NCBI RefSeq assembly: GCF_024198215.1
Contig: NZ_JAKCFA010000010.1
Coordinates: forward strand, 1-64,000
Origin: Myxococcus qinghaiensis
GTDB lineage: Bacteria; Myxococcota; Myxococcia; Myxococcales; Myxococcaceae
Direction of reading: 5' to 3'
DNA length: 64,000 nt
Both the position numbers and the translations under genes were made by a program. Below, in pieces: positions 45,581 through 54,257 of this stretch (the stretch's first letter is position 1; each line of letters begins with the position of its first letter). The notes below the pieces were generated by a model. That model was not told the DNA's origin. It did no database searches and saw only the letters and a list, made by a program, of their open reading frames with translations.

Positions 45581-45739
45581 CCGCGCAGCATAGCCGCACA
45601 CCGCCCACGCCCGCCTTGAGTCCACTTCACCCCTGCGCGGCAAGCCCCGGCTTCGCGGCTCGACGCCCCGCGCCAGGGCTTGCTCACTCGCTTTCCCAGG
45701 GAGGCGAGACTTGTATCAGCCAGCCACGGCCCGGGTTTC

Positions 45740-46903
45740 TCACTCCCTCATGTAATGGCAGGTGTAGCCGCCCGGATTCTTCACCAGGTAGTCCTGGTGA
45801 TAGCCCTCGGCGGGGGTGAACTCGCCTGCCTGGACGACCTGGGTGACGACGGGCTTCTTCCACTTTCCAGAGGCGTTGACGCGCGCCTTCACCTCCTCGG
45901 CGACCCGGCGCTGCTCGTCGGACAGCACGAAGATGGCGGAGCGATATTGCGTCCCCACGTCGTTGCCCTGGCGGTTGAGCGTCGTCGGGTCGTGCATGCG
46001 GAAGAACCAGTCCTCCAGCAGCGTCGCGAAGCTCAGGACCTTCGGGTCGAACACGACGCGCACCGACTCCGCGTGCCCCGTCCGTCCACTGCTCACCTCC
46101 TGATACGAGGGCTTCTCTATATTTCCGCCCGTGTAGCCGACGTCTGTCTGGAGCACGCCCGGAATCTTGCGGAGCAGGTCCTCCATTCCCCAGAAGCAGC
46201 CACCCGCGAGCAGCGCCGTCTCGGTGACACCCGACGCGGTCAGCGCCTTGCCCACGTCCACCTTCGCGGGCGTCGCGCTCGCGGGCTTGCGGCCGAACAG
46301 CGTCAACCACTCGCCGTACCCCTGCTTCTCCATGTCATTCACCGGGACGAAGCGCAGCGACGCGGAGTTGATGCAGTAGCGCTGCCCCGTGGGCTGCGGC
46401 CCGTCATCGAACAGGTGGCCCAGGTGGGAATCCCCCGCCTTCGAGCGGACCTCGACGCGCGTCATGCCCAGGCTCTCGTCCCGCTTCTCCACCACGCGCG
46501 CGGACTCCACCGGACGCGTGAAGCTGGGCCAGCCGGTGCCGGAGTCGAACTTGTCCTTGGAGGAGAACAGCGGCTCGCCCGTGACGACGTCGACGTAGAG
46601 CCCCTCCTCGTGGTGGTTCCAGTACGCGTTGCGGAACGGGGGCTCGGTCGCCTCCCGCTGCGTCACCTCGTACGCCGTGGGAGAGAGGGTGCGGCGCAGC
46701 TCCGCGTCCGAGGGCTTCTCGTAGCGACGGGCATCTCCCACCGCGGCCCGCGGCCCGGCTTCGAGCGCGCCTGGGGCGGTGGCGGCGCTGCTCGCCTGGG
46801 TGCACGCCGCGAGCACCGCGAAGACCCCTGATAACAACAGACGTCTGGATGCGCTCCGAGAAGCGGAACGGGCGGAGCGTGAGCTGACGATGACGGACGA
46901 CAT
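45740..46903 (-). CDS. msrBA: fused methionine sulfoxide reductase B-A lipoprotein
   Basis: The start at ATG 46903 gives a signal with lipobox VLAAC (Cys34). The first domain is Msr[29 protein letters not shown] and the catalytic Cys177 in [11 protein letters not shown]; the zinc-binding CxxC pairs are absent. The second is MsrA: the nucleophile Cys236 in GGCFWGMED, then GYTGG and the Y-H-Q-D-Y motif. The order B-A is the less common of the two fusions. It repairs both diastereomers of oxidised methionine, here probably in the periplasm or outer membrane. Confidence 0.9.
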   Translation of the reverse strand: MSSVIVSSRSARSASRSASRRLLLSGVFAVLAACTQASSAATAPGALEAGPRAAVGDARRYEKPSDAELRRTLSPTAYEVTQREATEPPFRNAYWNHHEEGLYVDVVTGEPLFSSKDKFDSGTGWPSFTRPVESARVVEKRDESLGMTRVEVRSKAGDSHLGHLFDDGPQPTGQRYCINSASLRFVPVNDMEKQGYGEWLTLFGRKPASATPAKVDVGKALTASGVTETALLAGGCFWGMEDLLRKIPGVLQTDVGYTGGNIEKPSYQEVSSGRTGHAESVRVVFDPKVLSFATLLEDWFFRMHDPTTLNRQGNDVGTQYRSAIFVLSDEQRRVAEEVKARVNASGKWKKPVVTQVVQAGEFTPAEGYHQDYLVKNPGGYTCHYMRE

Positions 46904-47078
46904 GGGCTGGAGCCTCTCTCCGGACACGCCCGACGCGCGGGGGTTCTTCTTCCCTTACGCGCGAGGCCCGAAGTCGGTTTCAGCCCGAGGCACTCACGAG
47001 CCCAGGTCCCCCCGGGAAGCCAGCGGACGACCAGGCCGCCGGTCCATGCCCCCGGTCTGGAGACCCGAGGCGCACCGC

Positions 47079-47975
47079 TCAGCCCTTGTCCTCGCCCTCG
47101 TCGTCCAGCTCGCGGCGGAACTCGTCGCTGGAGAGCAGTCCCTTGCGCGCCATGATGCGCATCAGCGCCCAGAACTTGCGCTCCAGCTCCTCGACGCGGT
47201 CCGGGTCCTCGCGGGCCTGCCCGAAGAGATAGTCCAGGTCATCGAGCACTCCGCCACCCGCGGGGGGCTTCGGCTTCGCCGTGGCCTGCTCGCGCTTCTG
47301 CTTGCGCTGCTCCTCTCGCGTGCGGATCAGCTCCGCGAGCGACGTGCGCTGCGTCGTCTCACCCGGGGGCAGCTCCTCGCCGACGATGACCTCGTCTTCA
47401 TCATCGTCGTCCGCACCCGCGTCGCCCGGTGGAGGCTGGGTGGGCGGCGCGGGCTTCGCGGGCACGGCGGCGGGCCGCGCGCGGGCTGTCGGAGCGGCGG
47501 GCTTCGCGCTCGCTCCACCCGCCGGCGCGACGGGAACCTTGTGGTAGTAGCGCAGGATGGCGCCCCGCACGGCGGACAGCGCCGCCACGCGCACGCTCAC
47601 CTTGAGTCCGGTGGTGAACTCAATCTCCTCCACCGCGGGAAGGTTGAGTGGATCACTCATCGCGACGACGAGCTGACGACGTCCGCCCACGCTCTCCAGC
47701 GCGATGGGGAACAGGTCATGCTGCTCGCAGAAGCGCGGGCGCAGCATGTGCACCGCGGCCCACTCCGGTGTCACCGTCGGCAGATCCACCTGCGGCATCC
47801 CGAGCGCCTGACTCAGCGCGCCCGCGAGCGTCGTCTCGGTGATCGCTCCCTGGGCGATGAGTGTCGCCCCCAACCGCTGCCCTGATTTCCGATGGGCCGC
47901 GAGCCCCGCCTCGAGCTGGGCGACGCTGATCGCCTTCTGCTCCAGCAGCAGCTCGCCAATGCGCTTCCTCGCCAT
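47079..47975 (-). CDS. stand-alone MshEN (GspE N-terminal) domain protein
   Basis: The 298-residue protein is an N-terminal MshEN/T2SSE_N domain without the ATPase that normally follows. The domain shows the two 24-residue motifs that bind c-di-GMP in MshE: RIGELLLEQKAIS (Gly replaced by Lys) and RLGATLIAQGAIT, each ending with H or A where Gln is usual. The centre is a Pro/Ala/Asp linker, and the C-terminus (VEELERKFWALMRIMARKGLLS) forms a predicted helical tail. It may be a c-di-GMP-regulated adaptor; the degenerate residues make binding uncertain. It is divergent from the aglR-like operon. Confidence 0.75.
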   Translation of the reverse strand: MARKRIGELLLEQKAISVAQLEAGLAAHRKSGQRLGATLIAQGAITETTLAGALSQALGMPQVDLPTVTPEWAAVHMLRPRFCEQHDLFPIALESVGGRRQLVVAMSDPLNLPAVEEIEFTTGLKVSVRVAALSAVRGAILRYYHKVPVAPAGGASAKPAAPTARARPAAVPAKPAPPTQPPPGDAGADDDDEDEVIVGEELPPGETTQRTSLAELIRTREEQRKQKREQATAKPKPPAGGGVLDDLDYLFGQAREDPDRVEELERKFWALMRIMARKGLLSSDEFRRELDDEGEDKG

Positions 47976-48023
47976 GCGCCGGCATTAGCATGCGTTCCCT
48001 GGGCTCGGAAGCGCGCGCTGACA

Positions 48024-48039
48024 CAACCCGGCCGGGTTG
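48024..48039. promoter_or_regulatory. perfect 16-base palindrome upstream of the aglRQS-like operon
   Basis: CAACCCGGCCGGGTTG reads the same on both strands. It lies 110 bases upstream of the -35 and may be an operator for either divergent gene. Confidence 0.6.
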
Positions 48040-48148
48040 GGAAGCCCCCCGGAAAGGCCCGCACTGCTGCCTGGAGTCCATGCTGGCAAGGGGTACTCCA
48101 GCGCAAAATTCCTGTGAGATTTCAGCACTTAACGCCAGGACCCCTGCC

Positions 48149-48177
48149 TTGACACCCCAGACAGCCATTCCTAAAGT
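48149..48177 (+). promoter_or_regulatory. sigma-70-type promoter for the aglRQS-like operon
   Basis: TTGACA (48149-48154) is followed by a 17-base spacer and TAAAGT (48172-48177). The -35 is a consensus match and the spacing is ideal. Transcription would start near 48184 and give a 113-base leader. Confidence 0.75.
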
Positions 48178-48296
48178 CGGCACCACCGTTTTCAACATCC
48201 ATACCTGCCGCCCATCTCTGGGGCGCACGCCCGGGGGGGCGACAGGTCCTGGAAGGTCCGGAGCGCCGGGCCAAGCTGCCGTGGAGGCAAGACGCG

Positions 48297-49037
48297 ATGA
48301 ACCTGGGGTTTTTGACGAATCTGGCCGTGCTCGCGAACGCTGGTGGTCCCGAGCGAGGCTTCTTCGAAGAGGTCGCCAGGCGCTGGGAGGCCGGTCAGTG
48401 GGGTATGTATCCCATCGCCGCGTGTCTCGTGGTGGCCCTCTCCATCATGGTCGAGCGAGCCATCGTTCTCTTCGGCAAGGCGTCCATCAACAAGGAGGCC
48501 TTCCTCCGTGGACTCAAGAAGCACATCTACGCGGGTGACCTGGACAAGGCCATCAACTACGTGGCGGGCCAGAAGGCCACGCCGCTGACGAGCGTCATCA
48601 AGGCCGGTCTGATGAACGTTCCCAAGGGCCAGGACGAAGTGCAGGCGGCGCTGGACGAGGCCACCCTGCGCGAGACGCCTCGCCTGGAGGCCCGCAGCGG
48701 CTACCTGGCGATGCTCGGCAACGCGGCGATGCTCGCCGGTCTGCTCGGCACCGTGTCGGGTCTCATCTCCTGCTTCGAGGCCGTGGCGAACGTGAACCCG
48801 GCCGACAAGGCGACCATTCTCGCCAACGGTATCTCTGAAGCCATGAACTGCACGGGCTTCGGGCTGGTGACGGCCATTCCGTGCCTCATCGCCTTCTCCG
48901 TGCTGATGGGCCGCACCCAGTCGCTGATCAACGACATCAACGAGACCAGCGTCTCCGTGCTGAACCTCATCGTGGCGAACAAGGACAAGTTCAAGAACCT
49001 GAACGTCCCCGCCGCTCGGGACCACCACGACGACTGA
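48297..49037 (+). CDS. aglR: MotA/TolQ/ExbB-family motor protein, AglR-like
   Basis: ATG 48297 has GGAGG upstream. The 246-residue protein has the TolQ/ExbB layout: one transmembrane helix near the N-terminus (YPIAACLVVALSIMVERAIV), a cytoplasmic loop, and two further helices around GYLAMLGNAAMLAGLLGTVS and FGLVTAIPCLIAFSVLMG. It is followed by two TolR/ExbD genes. This one-TolQ, two-TolR arrangement matches Myxococcus aglR-aglQ-aglS, which drives gliding. The gene name is an inference from the arrangement and from the family. Confidence 0.7.
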   Translation: MNLGFLTNLAVLANAGGPERGFFEEVARRWEAGQWGMYPIAACLVVALSIMVERAIVLFGKASINKEAFLRGLKKHIYAGDLDKAINYVAGQKATPLTSVIKAGLMNVPKGQDEVQAALDEATLRETPRLEARSGYLAMLGNAAMLAGLLGTVSGLISCFEAVANVNPADKATILANGISEAMNCTGFGLVTAIPCLIAFSVLMGRTQSLINDINETSVSVLNLIVANKDKFKNLNVPAARDHHDD

Positions 49038-49066
49038 ATCCGGCTCCCGTAGGGAACCCGGAACCC

Positions 49067-49113
49067 GGGCGCGCTGTCCTGTCCCCACGTGACGTGGGGA
49101 CAACGGCGCGCCC
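49067..49113 (+). other. large hairpin between aglR and aglQ
   Basis: TGTCCCCACG (49080-49089) pairs with CGTGGGGACA (49093-49102) around a TGA loop, inside an outer stem GGGCGCGC (49067-49074)/GCGCGCCC (49106-49113), followed by only CTTTC. It may be a weak terminator or a processing/stability element that sets the aglR to aglQ ratio. Confidence 0.75.
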
Positions 49114-49165
49114 CTTTCAGTCTCTTGCCGCGCCTCACCGCGCGGGGCCTTAGGAGGACAACGCC

Positions 49166-49654
49166 ATGGCCGGCGGAATGGACACAGGAGGTGGTGGGAA
49201 AGGCGGCAAGAAGTCGCTCGATGCTCCCATCAACCTGACCGCATTCATCGACTTGATGGCAGTGACCATCAGCTTCCTCATCATGACGGCGGTCTGGACG
49301 CAGATTGGCCGTCTCCAAGTCTCCCAGGCGGGAGGTCCCTCCACGGAGGAGGAGCAGCCGCCGACGGAGACCAAGACGGTGCAGCTGACCCTGCTCATCA
49401 CCCCGTCGGAGCTGCGGCTCTCGGCGGACCAGAGCACGTTCGACCCCATCCCCCTCACCAAAGACGGCAAGGGCAAGACGGACCTGTCCAAGCTGGTGGC
49501 GCGCTTCAAGGAGTTGAAGGCGCAGCTGCCGGACCAGACAGCCATCACCCTTCAGCCCGAAGACAAGGTCCGCTACGAGGACCTGGTCCGCATCATCGAC
49601 GAGTGCATCGGCTCTGGGTTGCCCCAGGTGTCGGTGTCCGCGGCGATGGGCTAG
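49166..49654 (+). CDS. aglQ: ExbD/TolR-family motor protein, AglQ-like
   Basis: ATG 49166 follows AGGAGG. The 162-residue protein starts with a short charged tail and a single transmembrane helix INLTAFIDLMAVTISFLIM, in which Asp29 is the proton-binding residue of this family. The position matches the Asp28 reported to be essential in Myxococcus AglQ. The rest is a periplasmic domain like TolR. Together with AglR and AglS it would form a proton-driven stator. Confidence 0.7.
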   Translation: MAGGMDTGGGGKGGKKSLDAPINLTAFIDLMAVTISFLIMTAVWTQIGRLQVSQAGGPSTEEEQPPTETKTVQLTLLITPSELRLSADQSTFDPIPLTKDGKGKTDLSKLVARFKELKAQLPDQTAITLQPEDKVRYEDLVRIIDECIGSGLPQVSVSAAMG

Positions 49655-49678
49655 CCGAGCACGGAGCCACACCCAGTC

Positions 49679-50260
49679 ATGGCCATCAAGGTTCCAGGCA
49701 AGCGGTACGGCAAGCGACTCGAGCACTCCAAGGTGTTCGGGCACGGCGCCGCCCACGCGAAGCGCAGCGGCTACTCCGACCTGCTCATCACCCCGCTGGT
49801 CGACATGTTCGTCATCATCGTGCTCTTCCTCATCGCGAACTTCTCCGCGACGGGCGAGGTGCTGATGATGACCAAGGACATCCAGCTCCCGGAGGCAGTG
49901 CACATCCAGGAAGTGGAGATGCACCCCGTCGTCATGGTGTCCGGCGAGCAGGTGAGCGTGTCCGGCACCATCGTCGGTCGCGTGGAGGACTTCTCCAAGG
50001 ACGAGTACCTCAACATCCCCGCGCTGGAAGAGAAGCTGCGGGACATGAAGAAGCAGTTCGAGGACCTGCACGCGATGGCGAACGACGACGCCAACACGTT
50101 CAAGGGCGACATCAACATCCAGGCCCACAAGGATGTGGAGTACGCCATCATCAAGCGGGTGATGTTCAGCTGCGCCACGGCCGGCTACAACAACATCAAC
50201 TTCGCGGTGCTCACCGTGGCTGGCTCGGAAGACGCCACCACCGCGGCCGTCACTCCCTGA
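49679..50260 (+). CDS. aglS: second ExbD/TolR-family motor protein, AglS-like
   Basis: ATG 49679 follows GGAG by 11 bases. The 193-residue protein has a basic N-terminal tail, a helix with LITPLVDMFVIIVLF and the conserved proton-binding Asp42, and a longer periplasmic domain than AglQ. It is 24 bases downstream of aglQ and followed by a terminator, closing the operon. Confidence 0.7.
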   Translation: MAIKVPGKRYGKRLEHSKVFGHGAAHAKRSGYSDLLITPLVDMFVIIVLFLIANFSATGEVLMMTKDIQLPEAVHIQEVEMHPVVMVSGEQVSVSGTIVGRVEDFSKDEYLNIPALEEKLRDMKKQFEDLHAMANDDANTFKGDINIQAHKDVEYAIIKRVMFSCATAGYNNINFAVLTVAGSEDATTAAVTP

Positions 50261-50289
50261 GCGACGGCTGAGCGGGCCTCGAAGCCCTG

Positions 50290-50326
50290 AACGCCCCGGC
50301 CCTGTTGGCTGGGGCGTTTTTGTTTT
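50290..50326 (+). terminator. Rho-independent terminator of the aglRQS-like operon
   Basis: AACGCCCCGGCC (50290-50301) pairs with GGCTGGGGCGTT around a short loop, followed by TTTTGTTTT. It lies 30 bases after the aglS stop. Confidence 0.9.
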
Positions 50327-50344
50327 CACCGGAGACCTCATCAC

Positions 50345-51004
50345 ATGCAGCTTCGCGCCGTCTTCTTCGACCTGGATGGGACGCTGGTGGATTCGCTGGG
50401 GGACATCGCGGACGCGATGAACCACGCGCTGGCGCACCACGGCCTGCCCACGCATCAGGAGTCCGCCTACCGCCGCTTCGTCGGTGAGGGGGTGAGGGAG
50501 CTGGCGCGCAGGGCGGTGCCGGCGGGCCGTGAGGACCTGGCCGCGCCGGTGCTGGAGACATATCGCGCGTACTACGACGAGCACCTCTTCGACCGGACGG
50601 CGTCCTACCCCGGCATCCCCGCGCTGCTGGCGACGCTGGCGGAGCAGGGGGTGGTGATGGGTGTGCTCAGCAACAAGTCGGACAGCTTCGTGAAGCGGCT
50701 GGTGGAGCGGCTGTTGCCGGGGGTGGCCTTCGCTCGGGTGTATGGCGAGCGGCCAGGAGTGCCTCGCAAGCCGGACCCGACGGCGGTGCTGGGGATGGCG
50801 GCGGAGCTGGAGCTCGTCCCCGGCGTGTGTGGCTTCGTGGGCGACACGGCCGTGGACATGGAGACGGCACGCGCGGCGGGCATGTACGGCGTGGGCGTGA
50901 CGTGGGGCTTCCGGGACGCGGAGGAGCTGCATGCGCACGGCGCGCGCGCGGTGGCCACCACGGCGGATGAGCTGCTCGCGGCGCTGCGCTCGGCGCGCCT
51001 CTGA
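50345..51004 (+). CDS. gph: HAD-family phosphatase, phosphoglycolate phosphatase-like
   Basis: The 219-residue protein has the HAD motifs in order: FFDLDGTLVD (nucleophile Asp9, acid Asp11), the Thr/Ser motif VLSNKSD, a Lys in PRKPDPTAV, and GDTAVDMETARAAGM. With its length and helical cap (ADAMNHALAHHGLP) it fits the Gph/phosphoglycolate phosphatase branch; the substrate is inferred. It is 20 bases after the terminator of the motor operon and probably has its own promoter. Confidence 0.8.
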   Translation: MQLRAVFFDLDGTLVDSLGDIADAMNHALAHHGLPTHQESAYRRFVGEGVRELARRAVPAGREDLAAPVLETYRAYYDEHLFDRTASYPGIPALLATLAEQGVVMGVLSNKSDSFVKRLVERLLPGVAFARVYGERPGVPRKPDPTAVLGMAAELELVPGVCGFVGDTAVDMETARAAGMYGVGVTWGFRDAEELHAHGARAVATTADELLAALRSARL

Positions 51005-51023
51005 GACGAAGCGGCCTGGAGTC

Positions 51024-51815
51024 TCAGGCGCCGGGGAGTGTCAGCGTCTTCCTGACCGCGCCCGGTGTCTTGCCGTAGCGACGCTGGAAGGCGTTGCCCA
51101 GGTGGCCCTGGTTGGCGAAGCCCGCCTCCAGCGCCACGTCGGCCAGGGGCAGGTGTGTGTCCAGGAGCAGCGCGAGCGCATGTCGCAGCCGCACTTCCTG
51201 GATGTGCTGATGGATGCCGGTGCCCATCACCTTGCGGAAGACGCGGCATGCGTGGAAGGCGGACACGCCCGCACCCTGGGCCAGGGCCTCCACGGAGGCT
51301 CCCGCGTCGAAGTGGAGTGACGCTTCGTGGGCGATGGCCTCGGCGATATCGCGCTCGCGCCGGCTCACCGAGGTGCCAGGCCGCTCAGTGGGGGAGAGGA
51401 CGAGGGCCAGGGTGTCCTCCACCTTGACGCGGTCCACGGGCTCGCCTCGCGTCGCGAGTGACAGCAGGGACTGGAGCCGCACATACGCTTCGGTGCTGAC
51501 CGGGAACGTCGTCGCCTCCGCCTGGAGACACTGAGTCAGCCACGGGCCGCGCACGGAGAGGCACGCGTCGCCACCGCCGTGTGGATGGCGGATTTCACAG
51601 GGCCGGCGCGGGTGCATGCGCAGGCCGACACCCGGAGCCACCACCGCGCGCGTCCGCGCATCGCGAAACTGGAAGCGACCGTGGAGCGCGAGGATGACGC
51701 GCTCGCTCTCCACGCCTTCTTCCTTCGGCCGGGGGCCGTCGTGCCCGTCGCAAGTCACCCGGGCGAGCTGAAGGTCCGGTGCGCTGAACAGGACGGAGGC
51801 GTGCAGGCGCGGCAT
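51024..51815 (-). CDS. AraC-family transcriptional regulator
   Basis: The C-terminal 100 residues are an AraC DNA-binding domain with two helix-turn-helices: SVEALAQGAGVSAFHACRVF and LPLADVALEAGFANQGHLGN, followed by FQRRYGKTPGAVRK. The N-terminal cupin-like region (LALHGRFQFRD, RMHPRRPCEI) is the probable effector site. The start at ATG 51815 was chosen because the longer frame begins with TTG at 51887. It is divergent from the glycolipid-binding gene, 150 bases away, which is the likely target. Confidence 0.75.
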   Translation of the reverse strand: MPRLHASVLFSAPDLQLARVTCDGHDGPRPKEEGVESERVILALHGRFQFRDARTRAVVAPGVGLRMHPRRPCEIRHPHGGGDACLSVRGPWLTQCLQAEATTFPVSTEAYVRLQSLLSLATRGEPVDRVKVEDTLALVLSPTERPGTSVSRRERDIAEAIAHEASLHFDAGASVEALAQGAGVSAFHACRVFRKVMGTGIHQHIQEVRLRHALALLLDTHLPLADVALEAGFANQGHLGNAFQRRYGKTPGAVRKTLTLPGA

Positions 51816-51968
51816 GCCGTCAGGATGGCGCGTCCACTGGGGACTCGGCAAGGAAGCGCAGGGTGTGCTCTCGGACAGTGGGAGCAAGGATGTGTAAGAC
51901 GGCTCTGCTCGCGTTGCCTAGGGTTCGCTCCACTTCGGCGAAGCGCCTTCTTTCCGTGAGCACTCCTC

Positions 51969-52583
51969 ATGACTTCTCCCCCAAGCGATGTGAACTCCGA
52001 CTCGGGCTCGGCGCGGCAGTGTCTCCGCGCGTGGCAGTGGACGCGACAGGACCAACCGGGGAGCGAGTACGCCGAGCTGCGGGAACTCGACGGCGGCTGG
52101 GAGTTCGCGGGCTCCGTGGTGGTGGCGGAGGAGGGGGTGCCCTACCTCGCGGAGTACACCGTCACGTGTGATTCGCGGTGGATGACGCGGCAGGCGCGCA
52201 TCCTGCTGCGCGGAGGGGGAGCGCCACAATCGCTCGTCCTCCGGGTGGACGCGCAGCAGCGGTGGTGGCGTGGCGAGGAGGAGGTCCCCCAGTTCCGTGG
52301 CTGCATGGACGTGGACCTGGGCTTCACGCCCTCCACGAACACGCTGCCCATCCGCCGGCTGTCGCTGGAGGTGGGGCAGTCGAGCGAGGTGACCGCCGCA
52401 TGGGTGCGGATGCCGGACCTGGCGCTGCTCCAGCTGCCGCAGCGCTACACGCGGCTGTCGCCCACGCGCTTCCGGTACGAGAGCCAGGGCGGGAGCTTCG
52501 TCGCGGAGCTGGAGACGGATGAGCTGGGCCTGGTGACGCGCTACCCACCCGCGTGGGAGCGCGTCGCCGTCACGTCGCGCTGA
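51969..52583 (+). CDS. putative glycolipid-binding protein (PF06475-type)
   Basis: The 204-residue protein shows the family pattern: W at the start of the domain, the DVDLGFTPSTNTLPIRRLSL core, and a final RYESQGGSFVAELETDE and RYPPAWERV. There is no signal peptide. PF06475 is named for glycolipid binding, but the biological role is not established. It may be controlled by the divergent AraC-type regulator. Confidence 0.8.
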   Translation: MTSPPSDVNSDSGSARQCLRAWQWTRQDQPGSEYAELRELDGGWEFAGSVVVAEEGVPYLAEYTVTCDSRWMTRQARILLRGGGAPQSLVLRVDAQQRWWRGEEEVPQFRGCMDVDLGFTPSTNTLPIRRLSLEVGQSSEVTAAWVRMPDLALLQLPQRYTRLSPTRFRYESQGGSFVAELETDELGLVTRYPPAWERVAVTSR

Positions 52584-52668
52584 GCCCACGCTCCGAAGTC
52601 CTCTTTCAACACCGTGCCAGTCATGACGGGGCTCGAGCCTGCTCGGCCCCGAATGGGAGACGTGCATC

Positions 52669-53220
52669 ATGTCGAGTCATCAGCCCCCGCTCTCACAGCG
52701 GGCCCTGGAGTTGCTCCGCGCGGATGGACCGCTGCCCGCGCACGCCGAGGCGCTCGCGTTGTTCGGCCGCTTCATCGGCGCCTGGGACATGGACGTCGCG
52801 TTCTTCGACGCGGCGGGGAAGGAGGTCTTTCGTCAGCCCGGAGAGTGGTCCTTCTCCTGGGTGCTGGACGGACGCGTCATCCAGGACGTGCTCAGCTATC
52901 CGAATCCGGAGGGACTGAGCGCCGCCGTGGGAGAGCGGCGCATCGGCACGTCGCTGCGCCACTTCAACCCGAAGACAGGCACGTGGCGGGTCATCTGGCT
53001 GGGGGCCACCGCGGGTCATCTCGTCGTGCTCACGGGCAATCCCGTGGGCGACGAAATCCACATCGAGGGCCCGGACCCGGACGGCAAGGCGCTGCGCTGG
53101 ATGTTCACCGCGATTGCCGAGGACGCCTTCACGTGGAGGGGCTTCCTCTCGGACGACGGTGGCGCCACGTGGCGGCTCACGCAGGAGATGAAGGCCCGTC
53201 GCCGTGTCCATCACCCTTGA
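52669..53220 (+). CDS. DUF1579-like hypothetical protein
   Basis: ATG 52669 has GGGAG nine bases upstream. The 183-residue protein carries LFGRFIGAWDMDVAFFDAAG and WVLDGRVIQDVL, followed by a beta-barrel-like array (GTSLRHFNPKTGTWRVIWLG). This is the pattern of small DUF1579-like lipocalin-fold proteins. No catalytic residue set is visible. It follows the glycolipid-binding gene by 85 bases and could be cotranscribed with it. Confidence 0.65.
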   Translation: MSSHQPPLSQRALELLRADGPLPAHAEALALFGRFIGAWDMDVAFFDAAGKEVFRQPGEWSFSWVLDGRVIQDVLSYPNPEGLSAAVGERRIGTSLRHFNPKTGTWRVIWLGATAGHLVVLTGNPVGDEIHIEGPDPDGKALRWMFTAIAEDAFTWRGFLSDDGGATWRLTQEMKARRRVHHP

Positions 53221-53367
53221 GTGCCAGCCCTCCAGGTGGAGGCTGGACGGTGGATTTTCGGGTGGGTCGAGAGCGCGTGCCCCTGCTTCGGGCTGGCCCC
53301 GCGTACACGGGCGGTGACTTTCACGGGGGGCTCGCGGCTCTTACGATGGGGCCGTGAGGTTCATCAC

Positions 53368-54189
53368 TTGAGCACCCAGGGCCCCGTGCCCGGCGTGGAG
53401 GGCGTTCGGACGTTGGCGACGACGCCCGAGCCGAACGTGTTGGCCGAGGCCACTCCCACGAGCAAACGCCAGGTGGTGAAGGGCGTGGCGCGCGCGGGTC
53501 TGCGCATGCTCGTGGGCGTGGTGCCCGCGCTCGTGGGCTCCGGGCTGTGGGGCGCGGTGAAGGGGTTCTTCCTCTTCGGCACCCTCGGCCTCGCCCTGGC
53601 GGGGACCTTCCTCATGGCGCCGCGCCTGCTCGGCATGCCGCCGACGCCCGGCTGGCTGGAGGCCCTGAGCCTGGGGCTCACACCTTTCGCCCTGGCCCTG
53701 GCGGGCGGGTACGCGCTGATGCTCAACGGCATCGGCTCGCAGCTCGCCGAGGAGGCGCAGGAGCGTGGCTGGATGGGGTACGCCTATGCCGTGCTCAAGC
53801 CCGCGGCGCTCCAGGTCGCCCAACGCCTGCGAAGCACGGGCCCGCTCGGTCGCAAGGAGCTGATCCAAGCCATCAAGTCCTCCGTGGCCGAGCAGCAGCG
53901 CGAGCCTGCCGAGGAGGACACCGGGCCGCCGTCGCGCACGGCGCGGATGGAGCGCTTCCTGATGGAGCAGTCCTACCGGGTCCTGGGCGCTGTCGCCCTG
54001 CGCACGGTGCTCACCGCGCCCGACACCGAGACGGCGGTGCGCGAATTGGAGACGCTGGCCGTGGACCGGCTGGAGGTCTCCCTGGTGGAGCGGCTGGAGG
54101 ACCTGTTCTTCGTCCAGCAGGTGCTCGCGCTCGTCGTCGGAGTGCTCGTCGCGGCGATTCCGACCTTCATCCTGCTGTTCTCGCGCTGA
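53368..54189 (+). CDS. membrane protein of unknown function
   Basis: The frame is open from 53221, but the first plausible start is TTG 53368 with GTGAGG eight bases upstream. The 273-residue product has an N-terminal pair of hydrophobic helices (KGFFLFGTLGLALAGTFLMA and LTPFALALAGGYALML), a long charged helical region, and a C-terminal helix VLALVVGVLVAAIPTFILLF. No family was recognised. The start is uncertain, as is the function. Confidence 0.55.
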   Translation: MSTQGPVPGVEGVRTLATTPEPNVLAEATPTSKRQVVKGVARAGLRMLVGVVPALVGSGLWGAVKGFFLFGTLGLALAGTFLMAPRLLGMPPTPGWLEALSLGLTPFALALAGGYALMLNGIGSQLAEEAQERGWMGYAYAVLKPAALQVAQRLRSTGPLGRKELIQAIKSSVAEQQREPAEEDTGPPSRTARMERFLMEQSYRVLGAVALRTVLTAPDTETAVRELETLAVDRLEVSLVERLEDLFFVQQVLALVVGVLVAAIPTFILLFSR

Positions 54190-54200
54190 GCGGCGCGGTG

Positions 54201-54241
54201 AAAAAAGCGCGGGCCGACTACCCCTGAGAGCCGGCCCGCGC
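54201..54241 (-). terminator. Rho-independent terminator of the TM2-like gene
   Basis: On the minus strand GCGCGGGCCG (54241-54232) pairs with CGGCCCGCGC (54216-54207), followed by TTTTTT (54206-54201). It lies between two convergent genes and reads from the minus strand. Confidence 0.85.
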
Positions 54242-54257
54242 CCCGCGAGTGCCGTCG

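Larger units (their letters stand above)
47976..48296. other. 321-base divergent intergenic region
   Basis: It separates the MshEN gene from the aglR-like gene and holds a perfect 16-base palindrome and a strong promoter for the plus strand. The leader between the promoter and ATG 48297 (about 115 bases) is GC-rich. The ORFs here are overlapping shadows of one another. Confidence 0.6.
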
